A stretch of 64,000 nt of DNA from Hyphomicrobiales bacterium (GTDB taxonomy: Bacteria > Pseudomonadota > Alphaproteobacteria > Rhizobiales > Rhizobiaceae): assembly GCA_900468285.1 (NCBI GenBank), contig UBTF01000006.1, positions 186,001 through 250,000 on the forward strand, given 5' to 3'. The position numbers and the translations under genes were made by a program. Positions 42,202-50,858 of the stretch are shown piece by piece (positions within the stretch are counted from its first letter, which is position 1; each line of letters starts with the position of its first letter). The notes beneath the pieces are model-generated. The model ran no database searches. It was not told the DNA's origin and saw only the letters and a list, made by a program, of their open reading frames with translations.

Positions 42202-43281
42202 TTACCGGGAAAGACTTGGTTTTCCGGGGTTCACCAGCTGTGTGACATGGCCCATTTTCCGGCCCGCACGTGCTTCGGTCTTGCCGTAAAGATGTACAAG
42301 GCAATCATTTTTCGAGAGCCATTCCGGCACGTCATTCATGTCGTCGCCGATGAGATTGGTCATCACGCAGTCGGAATGGCGGTGTGTCGCGCCAGCAGGC
42401 AATCCCGCCACGGCGCGAATATGCTGTTCAAATTGCGAGACAACGCAGGCGGCTTCCGTCCAGTGGCCAGTATTGTGCACGCGCGGCGCCATCTCGTTGG
42501 CCACCAGAGATCCATCCGGCAGTACGAAGAATTCGATGCCGACAACGCCGACATAATCGAGTGCGGCAAGCAGTTTTTCAGCCGATTCGACAGCAACGGC
42601 CTTTGCTGTGTCGTCCAGCTGCGCGGGAACGGTCGAGGTGTGCAATATGCCGCCCAGATGGACGTTTTCCGCCGGATCGTAGCAGGTGACGGTTCCATCC
42701 TGAAAGCGGGCCGCGATGATGGAGACTTCACGCTCGAAGGGTACGAAGCTTTCGAGAATGAGCGGCACGCCACCCAGCGCGTCGAATGCACCGGTCAGGT
42801 CTTCGCTACCCTTGAAAACCCGTTGGCCCTTGCCGTCATATCCCATGCGGCGGGTCTTCAGCACGCCCTTGCCACCGAAATCGGCAAGTGCGGCTTCGAG
42901 CCCGGCTTGATCGTCCACGGCGCGGAAATCGGCTGTGGGGATGCCGCAATCGTTGAGGAATCGCTTTTCCGTCAACCGATCCTGAGAGGCGTTGAGTGCC
43001 TGTGCCGGTGGGTAGACCGGGACCGAAGCGGCCAGTGTCTGTGCGGCGACGACAGGCACGTTCTCGAACTCGTAGGTCACGACGTCACAAATGCCTGCCA
43101 GCTCCGCCAGCGCCTTTTCATCGTCATAGGCGGCAACGATCTGGCGATTGCAGACCTGGGCTGCCGGACAATCGGCCTGCGGTTCCAGCACGATGGTGCG
43201 GAAGTTGAGGCGGGCAGCCGCCATGGCCAGCATACGGCCAAGCTGGCCGCCGCCGATAATGCCGATCGTTCCAGATTTCAT
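42202..43281 (-). CDS. purK: 5-(carboxyamino)imidazole ribonucleotide synthase
   Basis: The ATP-dependent step that carboxylates aminoimidazole ribonucleotide on N5 in purine synthesis. The 359-residue ATP-grasp protein starts [18 protein letters not shown] and has [33 protein letters not shown] and [17 protein letters not shown]. It overlaps purE by four bases (ATGA), so translation is coupled. Confidence 0.97.
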   Translation of the reverse strand: MKSGTIGIIGGGQLGRMLAMAAARLNFRTIVLEPQADCPAAQVCNRQIVAAYDDEKALAELAGICDVVTYEFENVPVVAAQTLAASVPVYPPAQALNASQDRLTEKRFLNDCGIPTADFRAVDDQAGLEAALADFGGKGVLKTRRMGYDGKGQRVFKGSEDLTGAFDALGGVPLILESFVPFEREVSIIAARFQDGTVTCYDPAENVHLGGILHTSTVPAQLDDTAKAVAVESAEKLLAALDYVGVVGIEFFVLPDGSLVANEMAPRVHNTGHWTEAACVVSQFEQHIRAVAGLPAGATHRHSDCVMTNLIGDDMNDVPEWLSKNDCLVHLYGKTEARAGRKMGHVTQLVNPGKPSLSR

Positions 43282-43778
43282 TGTGGCGTATCCAGGGGGT
43301 ATTCGGCAATGGCCGCCGTCTGGCGGGCGCGGTACTCGTCAAGCCGGTCAGCCAGATCCTCATCGGACAGTGCCAGCACCGCTGCGGCAAGCAGTGCCGC
43401 GTTGATCGCGCCTGCGCGTCCAATTGCCAGCGTGCCGACGGGAATGCCGGCTGGCATCTGGACGATGGAATAGAGGCTGTCCTGTCCGGACATGGTCTTG
43501 GATTGAACGGGCACGCCGAAGACCGGGAGCGGCGTCAGCGCCGCTGTCATGCCGGGAAGGTGGGCCGCACCGCCAGCACCGGCGATGATGACCTTGAAAC
43601 CTTCATCGCGCGCGCCGCTGGCGAAGCTGAACATGCGTTCTGGCGTACGGTGGGCGGAAATGATGCGTGCTTCATATTCCACGTCCAGCGCATCGAGCGT
43701 ATCGGCGGCGTTTTTCATGGTTTCCCAGTCTGACTGGCTACCCATGATGATGGCGACAGGCGGCGTCTCTCTACTCAA
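43278..43778 (-). CDS. purE: 5-(carboxyamino)imidazole ribonucleotide mutase
   Basis: Rearranges N5-CAIR to CAIR, working after PurK. The catalytic block [18 protein letters not shown] and [13 protein letters not shown] are intact, as is [12 protein letters not shown]. No ATG fits: the start is probably TTG at 43778, with GGAGAG just upstream and 13 bp after the DUF465 stop; a TTG at 43799 would add seven residues and overlap the DUF465 gene. Confidence 0.92.
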   Translation of the reverse strand: MSRETPPVAIIMGSQSDWETMKNAADTLDALDVEYEARIISAHRTPERMFSFASGARDEGFKVIIAGAGGAAHLPGMTAALTPLPVFGVPVQSKTMSGQDSLYSIVQMPAGIPVGTLAIGRAGAINAALLAAAVLALSDEDLADRLDEYRARQTAAIAEYPLDTPQ

Positions 43779-43791
43779 CGGTCTCTCCGTC

Positions 43792-43995
43792 TCAAGCAAT
43801 GATATCGGGGATGATCTGGTCTTCGATCTGGGTCATCTTGTCCTTGATGATCAGCTTCTTCTTCTTCATTCGCTGAATTCGCAATGCTTCGCAGTTGGTC
43901 TGGATCATTGCGTTGATCGCCGCATCGTAATCTTCGTGCTCCTGCCGCAGTCTTGCGAGCGCGAGCCGAACATCCGCATGGTCCTGATCAGGCAT
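43792..43995 (-). CDS. DUF465 (YdcH-like) small protein
   Basis: A 67-residue helical protein, acidic N-terminus and basic middle ([20 protein letters not shown]), typical of DUF465/YdcH. Function unknown. Start 43995 has GGGGAC upstream and is preferred over far upstream frame extensions. It heads a probable DUF465-purE-purK operon. A second DUF465 gene lies divergently at 44230. Confidence 0.85.
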   Translation of the reverse strand: MPDQDHADVRLALARLRQEHEDYDAAINAMIQTNCEALRIQRMKKKKLIIKDKMTQIEDQIIPDIIA

Positions 43996-44179
43996 GTCTT
44001 TGTCCCCATATGATACAACCGGACCGCCATCCGGCCATTTTGTTGTCGGTCTTCGTGCCTGTACCACCAAATGGCTGTAACGGGAAGTTTCCCGTGCGAC
44101 CATTTTGCCCAACTATTGCCTTGATTCCTCCTTCGACAATTCAAAGTTTCCATGTCACATTACCTTCGTAAACCTGAAA

Positions 44180-44201
44180 CTCCAGCGATGGAGCGCTGGA
44201 G
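44180..44201 (+). promoter_or_regulatory. Leader hairpin of the second DUF465 gene
   Basis: CTCCAGCG (44180-44187), six-base loop, CGCTGGAG (44194-44201): perfect 8-bp arms, 28 bp before the start codon and outside any T tract, so it is more likely an mRNA leader structure or operator than a terminator. Confidence 0.45.
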
Positions 44202-44229
44202 GTAGGTTCAACAAGGAAGGACGTGCCGC

Positions 44230-44406
44230 ATGACCATTCAGGCTCATATTGCATCGCTGGAAAAGAAACACGGTGCTCTTGAGGAGGAGCTCGAAACCGT
44301 TCTCGCTTCCCCCTCCTCAGATGATCAGCAGATTGTGGATTTGAAACGCAAAAAACTGCGCCTGAAGGACGAGATGCAGAGGCTGCAGGCCTCCACTAGG
44401 CATTAA
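44230..44406 (+). CDS. DUF465 (YdcH-like) small protein
   Basis: A 58-residue protein: MTIQAHIASLEKKHGALEEE at the start, then KRKKLRLKDEMQRLQAS near the end, a two-helix DUF465 pattern of heptad-like hydrophobics and a Lys/Arg-rich middle. AAGGAAGG lies 10 bp upstream. It is distinct from its divergent neighbour and followed by its own terminator. Function unknown. Confidence 0.88.
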   Translation: MTIQAHIASLEKKHGALEEELETVLASPSSDDQQIVDLKRKKLRLKDEMQRLQASTRH

Positions 44407-44452
44407 ACGACCAGTGTCGCCAGCTTCACGATTGAAGCGGCTTTAAGAATTC

Positions 44453-44484
44453 GGCCCTGATTGCTGTCGCGATCAGGGCCTTTT
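44453..44484 (+). terminator. Terminator of the second DUF465 gene
   Basis: A perfect 9-bp stem GGCCCTGAT (44453-44461) with its complement at 44472-44480, followed by TTTT on the plus strand. Confidence 0.85.
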
Positions 44485-44513
44485 GATTCGTGCGGGTAAA
44501 GGTTGCAAAAATC

Positions 44514-45272
44514 TCAGGTCAGGGCGTCCCATAGAAGCTTCAGCGCCGCCAGAAACACCATCGAATACATCAACGGGTAAAAGATCGCAGGCTTGAGGTA
44601 TTTGACGACCCGCGCGCCGACCATCGTTGAGACGATGGCGACTGGCAAAAGCGTGAAGGCCGCCATGAGATTGGCCGTATCCAGTGCCTCGAGTGCAAAA
44701 TAGGAAACGAGCTTGATGGCATTGACGATGGCGAAAAACCGGACGCTGAGGCCGGTATAGCTCTTCGGATCGAGCTTCAGCGGCATCACATAGATCTGGA
44801 AGGGCGGGCCGCCCGCATGGGCCACGAAACTGCAATAGCCGGAAAATGTGCCCCAGATCGTCGCCTTCACCCGATTTTGCGGCTTCGCAACCACCTCGAT
44901 CTTCCGCCCGGCGAAAAATTCGTAAAAATATTGGGCGACGAAGATGATCGTGACGACAGCCAGAACCAGACGCATCGTATCGGCGGAAATGATGGCGGAT
45001 GTCGCCCATCCCACCGCAACCCCGATCAGCGCACCGGGAATAAGGATCAGCAGCGTTTCCCGGTGGTTATGATGTCGCCATGCCCATAATGCCACCAGAT
45101 CCATGACGATAAGGATGGGAAGGAAAATGGCTGCGGCCTGCACCGGCGAAACGGCAAGGGCCATCAACGGCACGCCCATCAGCGCCAAAGCGCCGCCGAG
45201 CCCGCCTTTGGAAAGGCCGACGAGGATGACTGCGGGAATGGCAACGAGAAAAAAATGGAAATCGGGCAGCAT
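44514..45272 (-). CDS. TauE/SafE (TSUP) family anion carrier
   Basis: A 252-residue inner-membrane protein of seven or eight hydrophobic segments. Signature blocks are VGLSKGGLGGALALMGVPLM near the N-terminus and GYCSFVAHAGGPPFQIYVMP in the second half. TSUP carriers export sulfite or sulfonate-derived anions; the substrate is not readable. The gene is divergent from the ThiE-like gene. Confidence 0.88.
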   Translation of the reverse strand: MLPDFHFFLVAIPAVILVGLSKGGLGGALALMGVPLMALAVSPVQAAAIFLPILIVMDLVALWAWRHHNHRETLLILIPGALIGVAVGWATSAIISADTMRLVLAVVTIIFVAQYFYEFFAGRKIEVVAKPQNRVKATIWGTFSGYCSFVAHAGGPPFQIYVMPLKLDPKSYTGLSVRFFAIVNAIKLVSYFALEALDTANLMAAFTLLPVAIVSTMVGARVVKYLKPAIFYPLMYSMVFLAALKLLWDALT

Positions 45273-45366
45273 GGATGGACGGTTGATCCTTTCGCCTGTC
45301 CGGTCTATCGGAATTAGAACATGAAAACGAGTGCAGATTGCGCGCCGGGCGTCCTGTCTGCGGAAA

Positions 45367-46032
45367 ATGGATAAATCGATGAGTGGACCTGAAGATCGTT
45401 GCCGCCTCGTTCTGGTCGTTCCTGCTGGTGTTGATGCAGCCGATCAGGCAAAGGCCCTGGAGGATGCGTTGCGCGGCGGCGATGTCGCCTCTGTGATCGT
45501 TCCCCAATATGATCTTGATGACGGCGCCTATCAGAAGCGCGCAGAGGTTCTGGTGCCCATCATCCAGGAAGCAGGCGCTGCGGCGCTTCTGGCAGGAGAC
45601 AGCCGGGTGGCCGGGCGCGTCAAGGCGGATGGTCTTCATATTGTCGGCGGCGCAGAAGCCCTTGCCGAAGCTGTGGAGAAATTCACGCCGAAGCTGATCG
45701 TCGGCGGCGGCACGGCGGATGACCGCCACAAGGCGCTCGAGCAGGGAGAGTGCACGCCCGACTACATGTTCTTCGGCAAGCTTGATGGCGATATCAAGCC
45801 GGAAGCGCATCCGAAAAACCTCGCGCTTGGCGAATGGTGGGCATCGATGATCGAGATTCCGGCTATCGTGATGGGCGGGCTCGATGTGGCCTCCGTCGCG
45901 GCGGTTGCCGAAACCGGCGTCGAATTCGTTGCCCTCAGGGACGCCGTCTTCGCGCACGCGTCAGGCCCGGCGCAGGCCGTTGCGGAAGCGAATGCCCTGC
46001 TTGACGAAAAAGCGCCACGGTTTGGCGGTTGA
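45367..46032 (+). CDS. ThiE-fold protein, atypical thiamine phosphate synthase homologue
   Basis: A 221-residue TIM-barrel protein annotated in rhizobia as thiamine phosphate synthase. The central motif ADGLHIVG and the late block IPAIVMGGLDVASVAAVAET fit the ThiE fold. However, the phosphate-binding region that normally reads GP-x-F-x-T-x-TK is replaced by FFGKLDGDIKPEAHP, and the N-terminal LITD-type strand is changed to RLVLVVPAGVD, so true TMP synthase activity is doubtful. Start 45367 has only a weak ribosome site; 45379 is an alternative. The stop is 9 bp from the Sel1 gene start. Confidence 0.75.
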   Translation: MDKSMSGPEDRCRLVLVVPAGVDAADQAKALEDALRGGDVASVIVPQYDLDDGAYQKRAEVLVPIIQEAGAAALLAGDSRVAGRVKADGLHIVGGAEALAEAVEKFTPKLIVGGGTADDRHKALEQGECTPDYMFFGKLDGDIKPEAHPKNLALGEWWASMIEIPAIVMGGLDVASVAAVAETGVEFVALRDAVFAHASGPAQAVAEANALLDEKAPRFGG

Positions 46033-46040
46033 TACAGGCG

Positions 46041-47234
46041 ATGATCGCTCGCTCTCGTCCTTCTTCGTTGTCGTTTTTCGCTCTCGTCCTGGCCTTGTGC
46101 CTGGCGCCTCATCTGGTGCTGGCGCAAAACCCGCAGCCGCAGCAGCCTGCCTTGCTGCCCGGCGTAGGCGAGCAGCCGCCTGCGGATGCCACGCCTTCGG
46201 AAGAAGACACGGATTTCGGACCGGCAGCGCCGGAAGGGCCGGAGGTTCTCTCGCGCCCGTCCGAGGCGGGCGCAGAGCCCATTCGCAAGGGCCGTGTGGG
46301 AAGCGACGAGCAGAAGGATTTGCAGCCATCGCAGGGCGTGACAGTCTATCAGCGAATGGGCGCCGAATTGCCGCCCTTGCCACCGGAGAAGAAATTTTCC
46401 GGCAAGGTCGACGAGGCCTTTGGGCATTACCAGCGCGGCGAATATGTGCAGGCGCTCGACAAGGCTCTGGCGCGTGCACAGACCGGCGACGCTGCCGCAC
46501 AAACCCTCGTGGCGGAAATGATGTCGCGCGGGTTCGGCATTGCCCGCGATGAGAAGACGGCGGCCTTCTGGTATGAGCAGGCATCCAAGGGCGGTGACGC
46601 CGTGGCCATGTTCAAATATGCGTTGCTGTTGATGGAAGGCAAGGTCGTCAAGCGCGACAAGACCCTCGCGGATGACTACATGCGCCGCGCCGCAGAAGCG
46701 GGTAATGCGGAAGCCGAATTCAACTGGGCGCAGATCCTCGTATCGCAGACGCCCGGCCCGGCCGGACTTCTGGCGGCGCTGCCTTTTTACGAGAAATCGG
46801 CCGAAAAGGGCGTGGCAGACGCGCAATATGCGGTCTCGCAGATCTACTTCAACGTGAAAGACATTCCGCAGGAGAAGAAGGCGCGCGCCCGGGAATGGCT
46901 GACGCGGTCCGCAAAGGCCGGTTTCGATACCGCGCAGGTGGATCTCGGCGTCTGGCTGGTCAACGGTACCGGTGGCGAACGCAACCTTGAAGAAGGCTTT
47001 CGCTGGCTGCTCGGGGCTGCTCAGCGCGGCAATGTGATTGCGCAGAACAAGGTCGCGCATCTCTATATCCAGGCGCTCGGCACCCGTCCCGATCCGGTGG
47101 AGGCGGCTAAGTGGTATGTGCTGTCGCGCCGTGCCGGGCTCAAGGATCCTGCGCTGGAAGACTTCTATCTGGGCATAGAAGAGGACCAGCAGAAGAAGGC
47201 AATAGAGGCTGCCAACCGGTTCCGTCCGGCCTGA
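46041..47234 (+). CDS. Sel1-like/TPR repeat exported protein
   Basis: A 397-residue protein with a signal peptide (SLSFFALVLALCLAPHLVLA), a Pro/Glu-rich stretch to about residue 110, then Sel1-like repeats of about 36 residues to the C-terminus (DAAAQTLVAEMMSRGFGIAR, DAVAMFKYALLLMEGKVV, FDTAQVDLGVWLVNG, NVIAQNKVAHLYIQALG). Sel1 proteins act as scaffolds in envelope or signalling complexes. Start 46041 opens the signal peptide; TTG at 46029 overlaps the previous stop. Confidence 0.85.
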   Translation: MIARSRPSSLSFFALVLALCLAPHLVLAQNPQPQQPALLPGVGEQPPADATPSEEDTDFGPAAPEGPEVLSRPSEAGAEPIRKGRVGSDEQKDLQPSQGVTVYQRMGAELPPLPPEKKFSGKVDEAFGHYQRGEYVQALDKALARAQTGDAAAQTLVAEMMSRGFGIARDEKTAAFWYEQASKGGDAVAMFKYALLLMEGKVVKRDKTLADDYMRRAAEAGNAEAEFNWAQILVSQTPGPAGLLAALPFYEKSAEKGVADAQYAVSQIYFNVKDIPQEKKARAREWLTRSAKAGFDTAQVDLGVWLVNGTGGERNLEEGFRWLLGAAQRGNVIAQNKVAHLYIQALGTRPDPVEAAKWYVLSRRAGLKDPALEDFYLGIEEDQQKKAIEAANRFRPA

Positions 47235-47374
47235 CAACGGCCATATTCAGGCTTTTTGCCTTGAATTGCAGCGCGTTTTGTGGTCTTGAACCGCAAACTT
47301 TCCATCAGAAACCATATCCGCGTGCCTGCCAGTATTCCGGCTCGCAGGCTCAGCCACCTTTCAGGAACATTTTC

Positions 47375-48175
47375 ATGGCCCGTTCAGCCCTTCTCAATGT
47401 CATGGTTCAGGCCGCTCTCAAGGCAGGAAAATCCCTGTCTCGCGATTTCGGTGAAGTGCAGAACCTGCAGGTTTCGGTCAAGGGACCGGGCGATTTCGTC
47501 TCGCAGGCCGATCTCAAGGCGGAAAAAATCGTTCGCGACGAGTTGATGAAGGCTCGTCCGACCTATGACTTCCTGGGTGAAGAAGGCGGCGAGGAAAAGG
47601 GCTCGGACGGCGCGCATCGCTGGATCGTCGATCCGCTCGATGGCACCACCAACTTCCTGCACGGTATTCCGCAGTTTGCGGTTTCCATCGCTCTGGAGCG
47701 CAATGGCGAAGTCGTCGCCGGTGTCATTTTCAACCCGGCCACGGACGAGCTTTTCACGGCAGAGCGTGGCAGCGGCGCGTTCCTCAACGATCGCCGCATT
47801 CGCGTTGCCGCGCGCAGGCAGATCACCGATTGCGTCGTCAGCTGCGGTGTGCCGCATCTGGGTCGTGGCAATCACGGCAAATTCCTGGTTGAGCTTCGCC
47901 ATGTCATGGGCGAAGTGGCAGGCGTGCGCCGCTTTGGCGCCGCGTCGCTGGATCTCGCCTATGTTGCTGCCGGTCGATTGGACGGTTTCTGGGAAGCCGA
48001 TCTTGCCCCATGGGATATGGCGGCAGGGCTCGTCCTCATTCGCGAGGCCGGTGGCTTCGTCAGCGACATGAAGGGTGGTCAGGACATCTTCGGCACAGGC
48101 AGCGTGGTTGCCGGCAATGAATATATTCACAAGGCTTTGAACGAAGTCGTCAACCGGCCTGTTCCGGGCCGGTAA
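47375..48175 (+). CDS. suhB: Inositol-1-monophosphatase family protein (SuhB)
   Basis: A 266-residue Mg/Li-type phosphatase. The metal site is complete: GEEGGEEKG, WIVDPLDGTTNFLHG and, near the C-terminus, ADLAPWDMAAGLVLIREAGG. SuhB hydrolyses inositol monophosphate in vitro and in enterics also aids rRNA antitermination. AGGAA lies before ATG 47375; longer frames upstream run through unrelated sequence. The stop codon is embedded in a GC-rich 7-bp inverted repeat (ACCGGCC/GGCCGGT) without a T tract. Confidence 0.93.
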   Translation: MARSALLNVMVQAALKAGKSLSRDFGEVQNLQVSVKGPGDFVSQADLKAEKIVRDELMKARPTYDFLGEEGGEEKGSDGAHRWIVDPLDGTTNFLHGIPQFAVSIALERNGEVVAGVIFNPATDELFTAERGSGAFLNDRRIRVAARRQITDCVVSCGVPHLGRGNHGKFLVELRHVMGEVAGVRRFGAASLDLAYVAAGRLDGFWEADLAPWDMAAGLVLIREAGGFVSDMKGGQDIFGTGSVVAGNEYIHKALNEVVNRPVPGR

Positions 48176-48536
48176 TACAGGCTCGCCCCATCAGGCAGGG
48201 CTTACGCGATATCCGGCGGCGATGTCTCCATGGCAAAAGACTCCATTGCGATCAGGAACTTGAACGCAGTGGAGCCCACCTCAACTGTGTGATGAGACGA
48301 GGAAGCTGTCGCCGGGTAAACGGGATCTGGCGGCCAGCACCACCTCTCCAAATGGCGGTTCGCGATCTTTACGGCCAGGCAATCACGCCGTCATGAAAAA
48401 GCCTTGGCGTGTTACCGGCTTTTCACTTCAATTCGTCTTAATTTTCCACTAGCTTCCGGTCAGAACCGTGATCACGCCTGCTGCGACCTTAGATGGTCGT
48501 GCGGATGTTGCGGCAATGCCAGAGGGAATGAGAATT
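48176..48536. other. 361-bp gap before the MotA-like gene
   Basis: No gene recognised. It must hold the MotA-like promoter, and an AT-rich stretch (TCTTAATTTTCC, about 48438-48449) is the likeliest position, but no clear -35/-10 pair can be named. Confidence 0.5.
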
Positions 48537-49556
48537 ATGGCGGATACGGAACGGCTCGATGTCGGCGTCGAGAAACCGGCGACGAAACAATATCTTCACA
48601 AGCTGTCGAGCCCCACGCCCTTTTTATGGACGATGGTGATCTTTCTGATCATCGTCGCATTTCTGGCCGCCATTCTCTTTCGTCAGGCCCAGACGGCTTT
48701 CATGACCAATCCGGGTCTGAACGGCTTCATTCTCGGCGTCCTGGTCATTGGCATCATTCTTGTTTTCACGCAGATCCTCTCGCTTCGCCCGGAAGTTCGT
48801 TGGTTCAACAACTATCAGGCCGCTGGCACCGTGGAAAAAGCCGGTCGCGCGCCGAAACTGCTGGCCCCCATGCGCTCCGTCATCGGCAAGCGCGGCGAGA
48901 TGCGCCTGTCGACGGTTACGCAGCGATCATTGCTGGATTCGATTGCAACGAGACTGGACGAATCACGGGATACGTCGCGCTATCTCATCGGCCTTCTGGT
49001 GTTTCTCGGCCTTCTCGGCACATTCTGGGGCCTCATCGGTACCATCGGCGCCATCAGCGATGTTATTCAGGGGCTGGACCCGACAGCGGGCGAAAGCACC
49101 GATATCCTCTCCTCGCTGAAATCAGGCCTTACTGCGCCTTTGTCCGGCATGGGCACGGCGTTTTCCTCGTCGCTGCTTGGTCTCTCCGGCTCGCTTATCC
49201 TTGGTTTTCTTGACCTGCAGGCCGGGCGCGCCCAGAACCGGTTTTATACCGAGCTTGAAAACTGGCTTTCCTCCGTAACAGATCCGGGTACGGATCTGGC
49301 TGGTGAAGCAAAGGGCAGCGGCTACGGTGCCGTTGGAACGGAACGGTCGCTGGCTGCAATGACCAGCCTTGCGGAAGGTATTCAGGGCCTGGTCAAGAAC
49401 ATGCGCGGAGAGCAGCAGATGCTACGCGACTGGATCGAGGCGCAGCAGGAGGAGTCGCGGTCGCTTCGGCGCACGCTCGACCGTCTGTCCGCCCGAATAG
49501 ACGCCGAGCAGAAAAGCGCCGGTCGCCCTGTTCGACACGATAACGGGAGCGAGTGA
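48537..49556 (+). CDS. MotA/TolQ/ExbB-like proton-channel subunit
   Basis: A 339-residue inner-membrane protein with hydrophobic segments near residues 31-50, 60-80, 155-180 and 220-240. The family signature GLLVFLGLLGTFWGLIGTIG and SGMGTAFSSSLLGLSGSLIL matches the MotA/TolQ/ExbB pore helices. The C-terminal 90 residues are predicted helical and charged. It abuts the OmpA-like gene by two bases, so the two are expected to form a stator-like complex coupling proton flow to peptidoglycan-bound work. No flagellar gene is nearby. The start has weak ribosome-site support; ATG 48528 or 48516 are possible. Confidence 0.85.
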   Translation: MADTERLDVGVEKPATKQYLHKLSSPTPFLWTMVIFLIIVAFLAAILFRQAQTAFMTNPGLNGFILGVLVIGIILVFTQILSLRPEVRWFNNYQAAGTVEKAGRAPKLLAPMRSVIGKRGEMRLSTVTQRSLLDSIATRLDESRDTSRYLIGLLVFLGLLGTFWGLIGTIGAISDVIQGLDPTAGESTDILSSLKSGLTAPLSGMGTAFSSSLLGLSGSLILGFLDLQAGRAQNRFYTELENWLSSVTDPGTDLAGEAKGSGYGAVGTERSLAAMTSLAEGIQGLVKNMRGEQQMLRDWIEAQQEESRSLRRTLDRLSARIDAEQKSAGRPVRHDNGSE

Positions 49557-49558
49557 TC

Positions 49559-50590
49559 ATGGCGCTTGCGCGCAACCGCCGTCGCGATCGCGGTGTCGAT
49601 TACTGGCCCGGCTTCGTCGATGCCCTGTCGACGCTGCTCATGGCCATCATGTTCCTGCTGACCGTTTTCGTGCTGGCGCAATTCGTGCTGTCGCGCGAAA
49701 TCTCCGGCAAGGATGAGGTGCTCACCCGGCTGAACAACCAGATTGCCGAATTGACCGAACTGCTCGCGCTGGAAAAAGGCAGCAAGCAGGATATCGAAGA
49801 TACGCTTGCCAATCTGCAATCCACCCTGGCTGCGTCGGAAAATGAGCGGTCGCGCCTGCAATCGCTGCTGGATTCCGGCGCTGGCAACAGCTCTGCTGCC
49901 AATGCGCGCGTCGGGCAGTTGTCCAGCGAGCTGGAAGATGCCCGACAGGCCGGTGCGCGCGCTTCGTCGCAAATCGACCTGCTCAATCAGCAGATTGCAG
50001 CCCTTCGGGCGCAGATCGCCTCGGTCGAAGCCGCTCTGCAGGCCTCTGAGGCAAAGGATGAATCGTCTCAGGTCAAGATTGCCGATCTCGGTCGCCGCCT
50101 CAACGTCGCGCTGGCGCAGCGGGTACAGGAACTCAACCGCTACCGCTCCGATTTCTTCGGGCGGCTTCGCGAAATCCTCTCCGACCGAGAGAATATCCGT
50201 ATTGTCGGCGACCGCTTCGTTTTTCAGTCGGAAGTGCTGTTTCCATCCGGTGGCAATGACCTGAACCCGGAAGGACAGGCAGAGATGGGCAAGCTTGCCG
50301 CTGCAATCATCGATCTCGCCAAGGAAATCCCGGCAGAAATCAACTGGGTGCTGCGCGTGGATGGTCATACGGACAATGTCCAGCTGTCCGGCTCCGGCAG
50401 GTTTCGCGATAACTGGGAGCTATCTTCGGCACGCGCAACCTCCGTGGTGAAGTATCTCATCTCCAGGGGTGTCCCGGCCAATCGGCTTGTCGCTGCGGGC
50501 TTTGGCGAATTTCAACCGCTGGCCGCTGGCGATACACCGGAAGCCCGGTCGCAGAACCGTCGCATCGAGTTGAAGCTGACTGAGCGATAG
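49559..50590 (+). CDS. OmpA-like peptidoglycan-binding partner of the MotA-like protein
   Basis: A 343-residue MotB-like protein: a single N-terminal transmembrane helix (YWPGFVDALSTLLMAIMFLL) that carries the conserved Asp for proton flow, a coiled coil (about residues 50-180, repeated ALEKGSKQDIED and QIDLLNQQIAALRAQI), and a C-terminal OmpA domain (about 210-340) with VLFPSGGNDLNPEGQ, VDGHTDNVQLSG and SQNRRIELKL. The GGGAG site favours ATG 49559 over GTG 49553. The long coiled coil is larger than in flagellar MotB. Confidence 0.87.
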   Translation: MALARNRRRDRGVDYWPGFVDALSTLLMAIMFLLTVFVLAQFVLSREISGKDEVLTRLNNQIAELTELLALEKGSKQDIEDTLANLQSTLAASENERSRLQSLLDSGAGNSSAANARVGQLSSELEDARQAGARASSQIDLLNQQIAALRAQIASVEAALQASEAKDESSQVKIADLGRRLNVALAQRVQELNRYRSDFFGRLREILSDRENIRIVGDRFVFQSEVLFPSGGNDLNPEGQAEMGKLAAAIIDLAKEIPAEINWVLRVDGHTDNVQLSGSGRFRDNWELSSARATSVVKYLISRGVPANRLVAAGFGEFQPLAAGDTPEARSQNRRIELKLTER

Positions 50591-50608
50591 CAGCGGAACT
50601 TCCGCTGC
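50590..50608. repeat. 19-bp perfect palindrome after the OmpA-like gene
   Basis: GCAGCGGAACTTCCGCTGC, 9-bp arms and one central base, starting at the last base of the OmpA-like stop codon. With no loop and no T tract it could be an operator or a hairpin with a small loop; the next gene begins 251 bp away, and the remainder of that interval (50609-50858) holds nothing recognised. Confidence 0.5.
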
Positions 50609-50858
50609 CGCAGCAGCGCGGTGTATGGGTTCTCGGTGAGGATGCGCCAGACGCTGCACCTTCGCTTTCATTGATTTTCCTGCTGAGACGGAGCTTGGCG
50701 GTGTCGCGGTATCGCCTGTGATCCCGGGCAGCATGAAGTCGTGCGCTTGCGAGCATGGCAGGATAGCTTCCCCATCATCATGCAAAACTGGCTTTGGCCG
50801 GTCGTTGCAATCCATTGACGTTCGCGTAAAAGTAAAGCGAATCTGCCGGGAGGGGTCG

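Noticed and set aside
48537-50590. Zorya-like anti-phage system (MotA-like ZorA and OmpA-like ZorB)
   Set aside because: The two-gene pair has the right fold types, but no ZorC, ZorD or ZorE helicase/nuclease gene lies beside it; the flanking genes are suhB and an FAD dehydrogenase.
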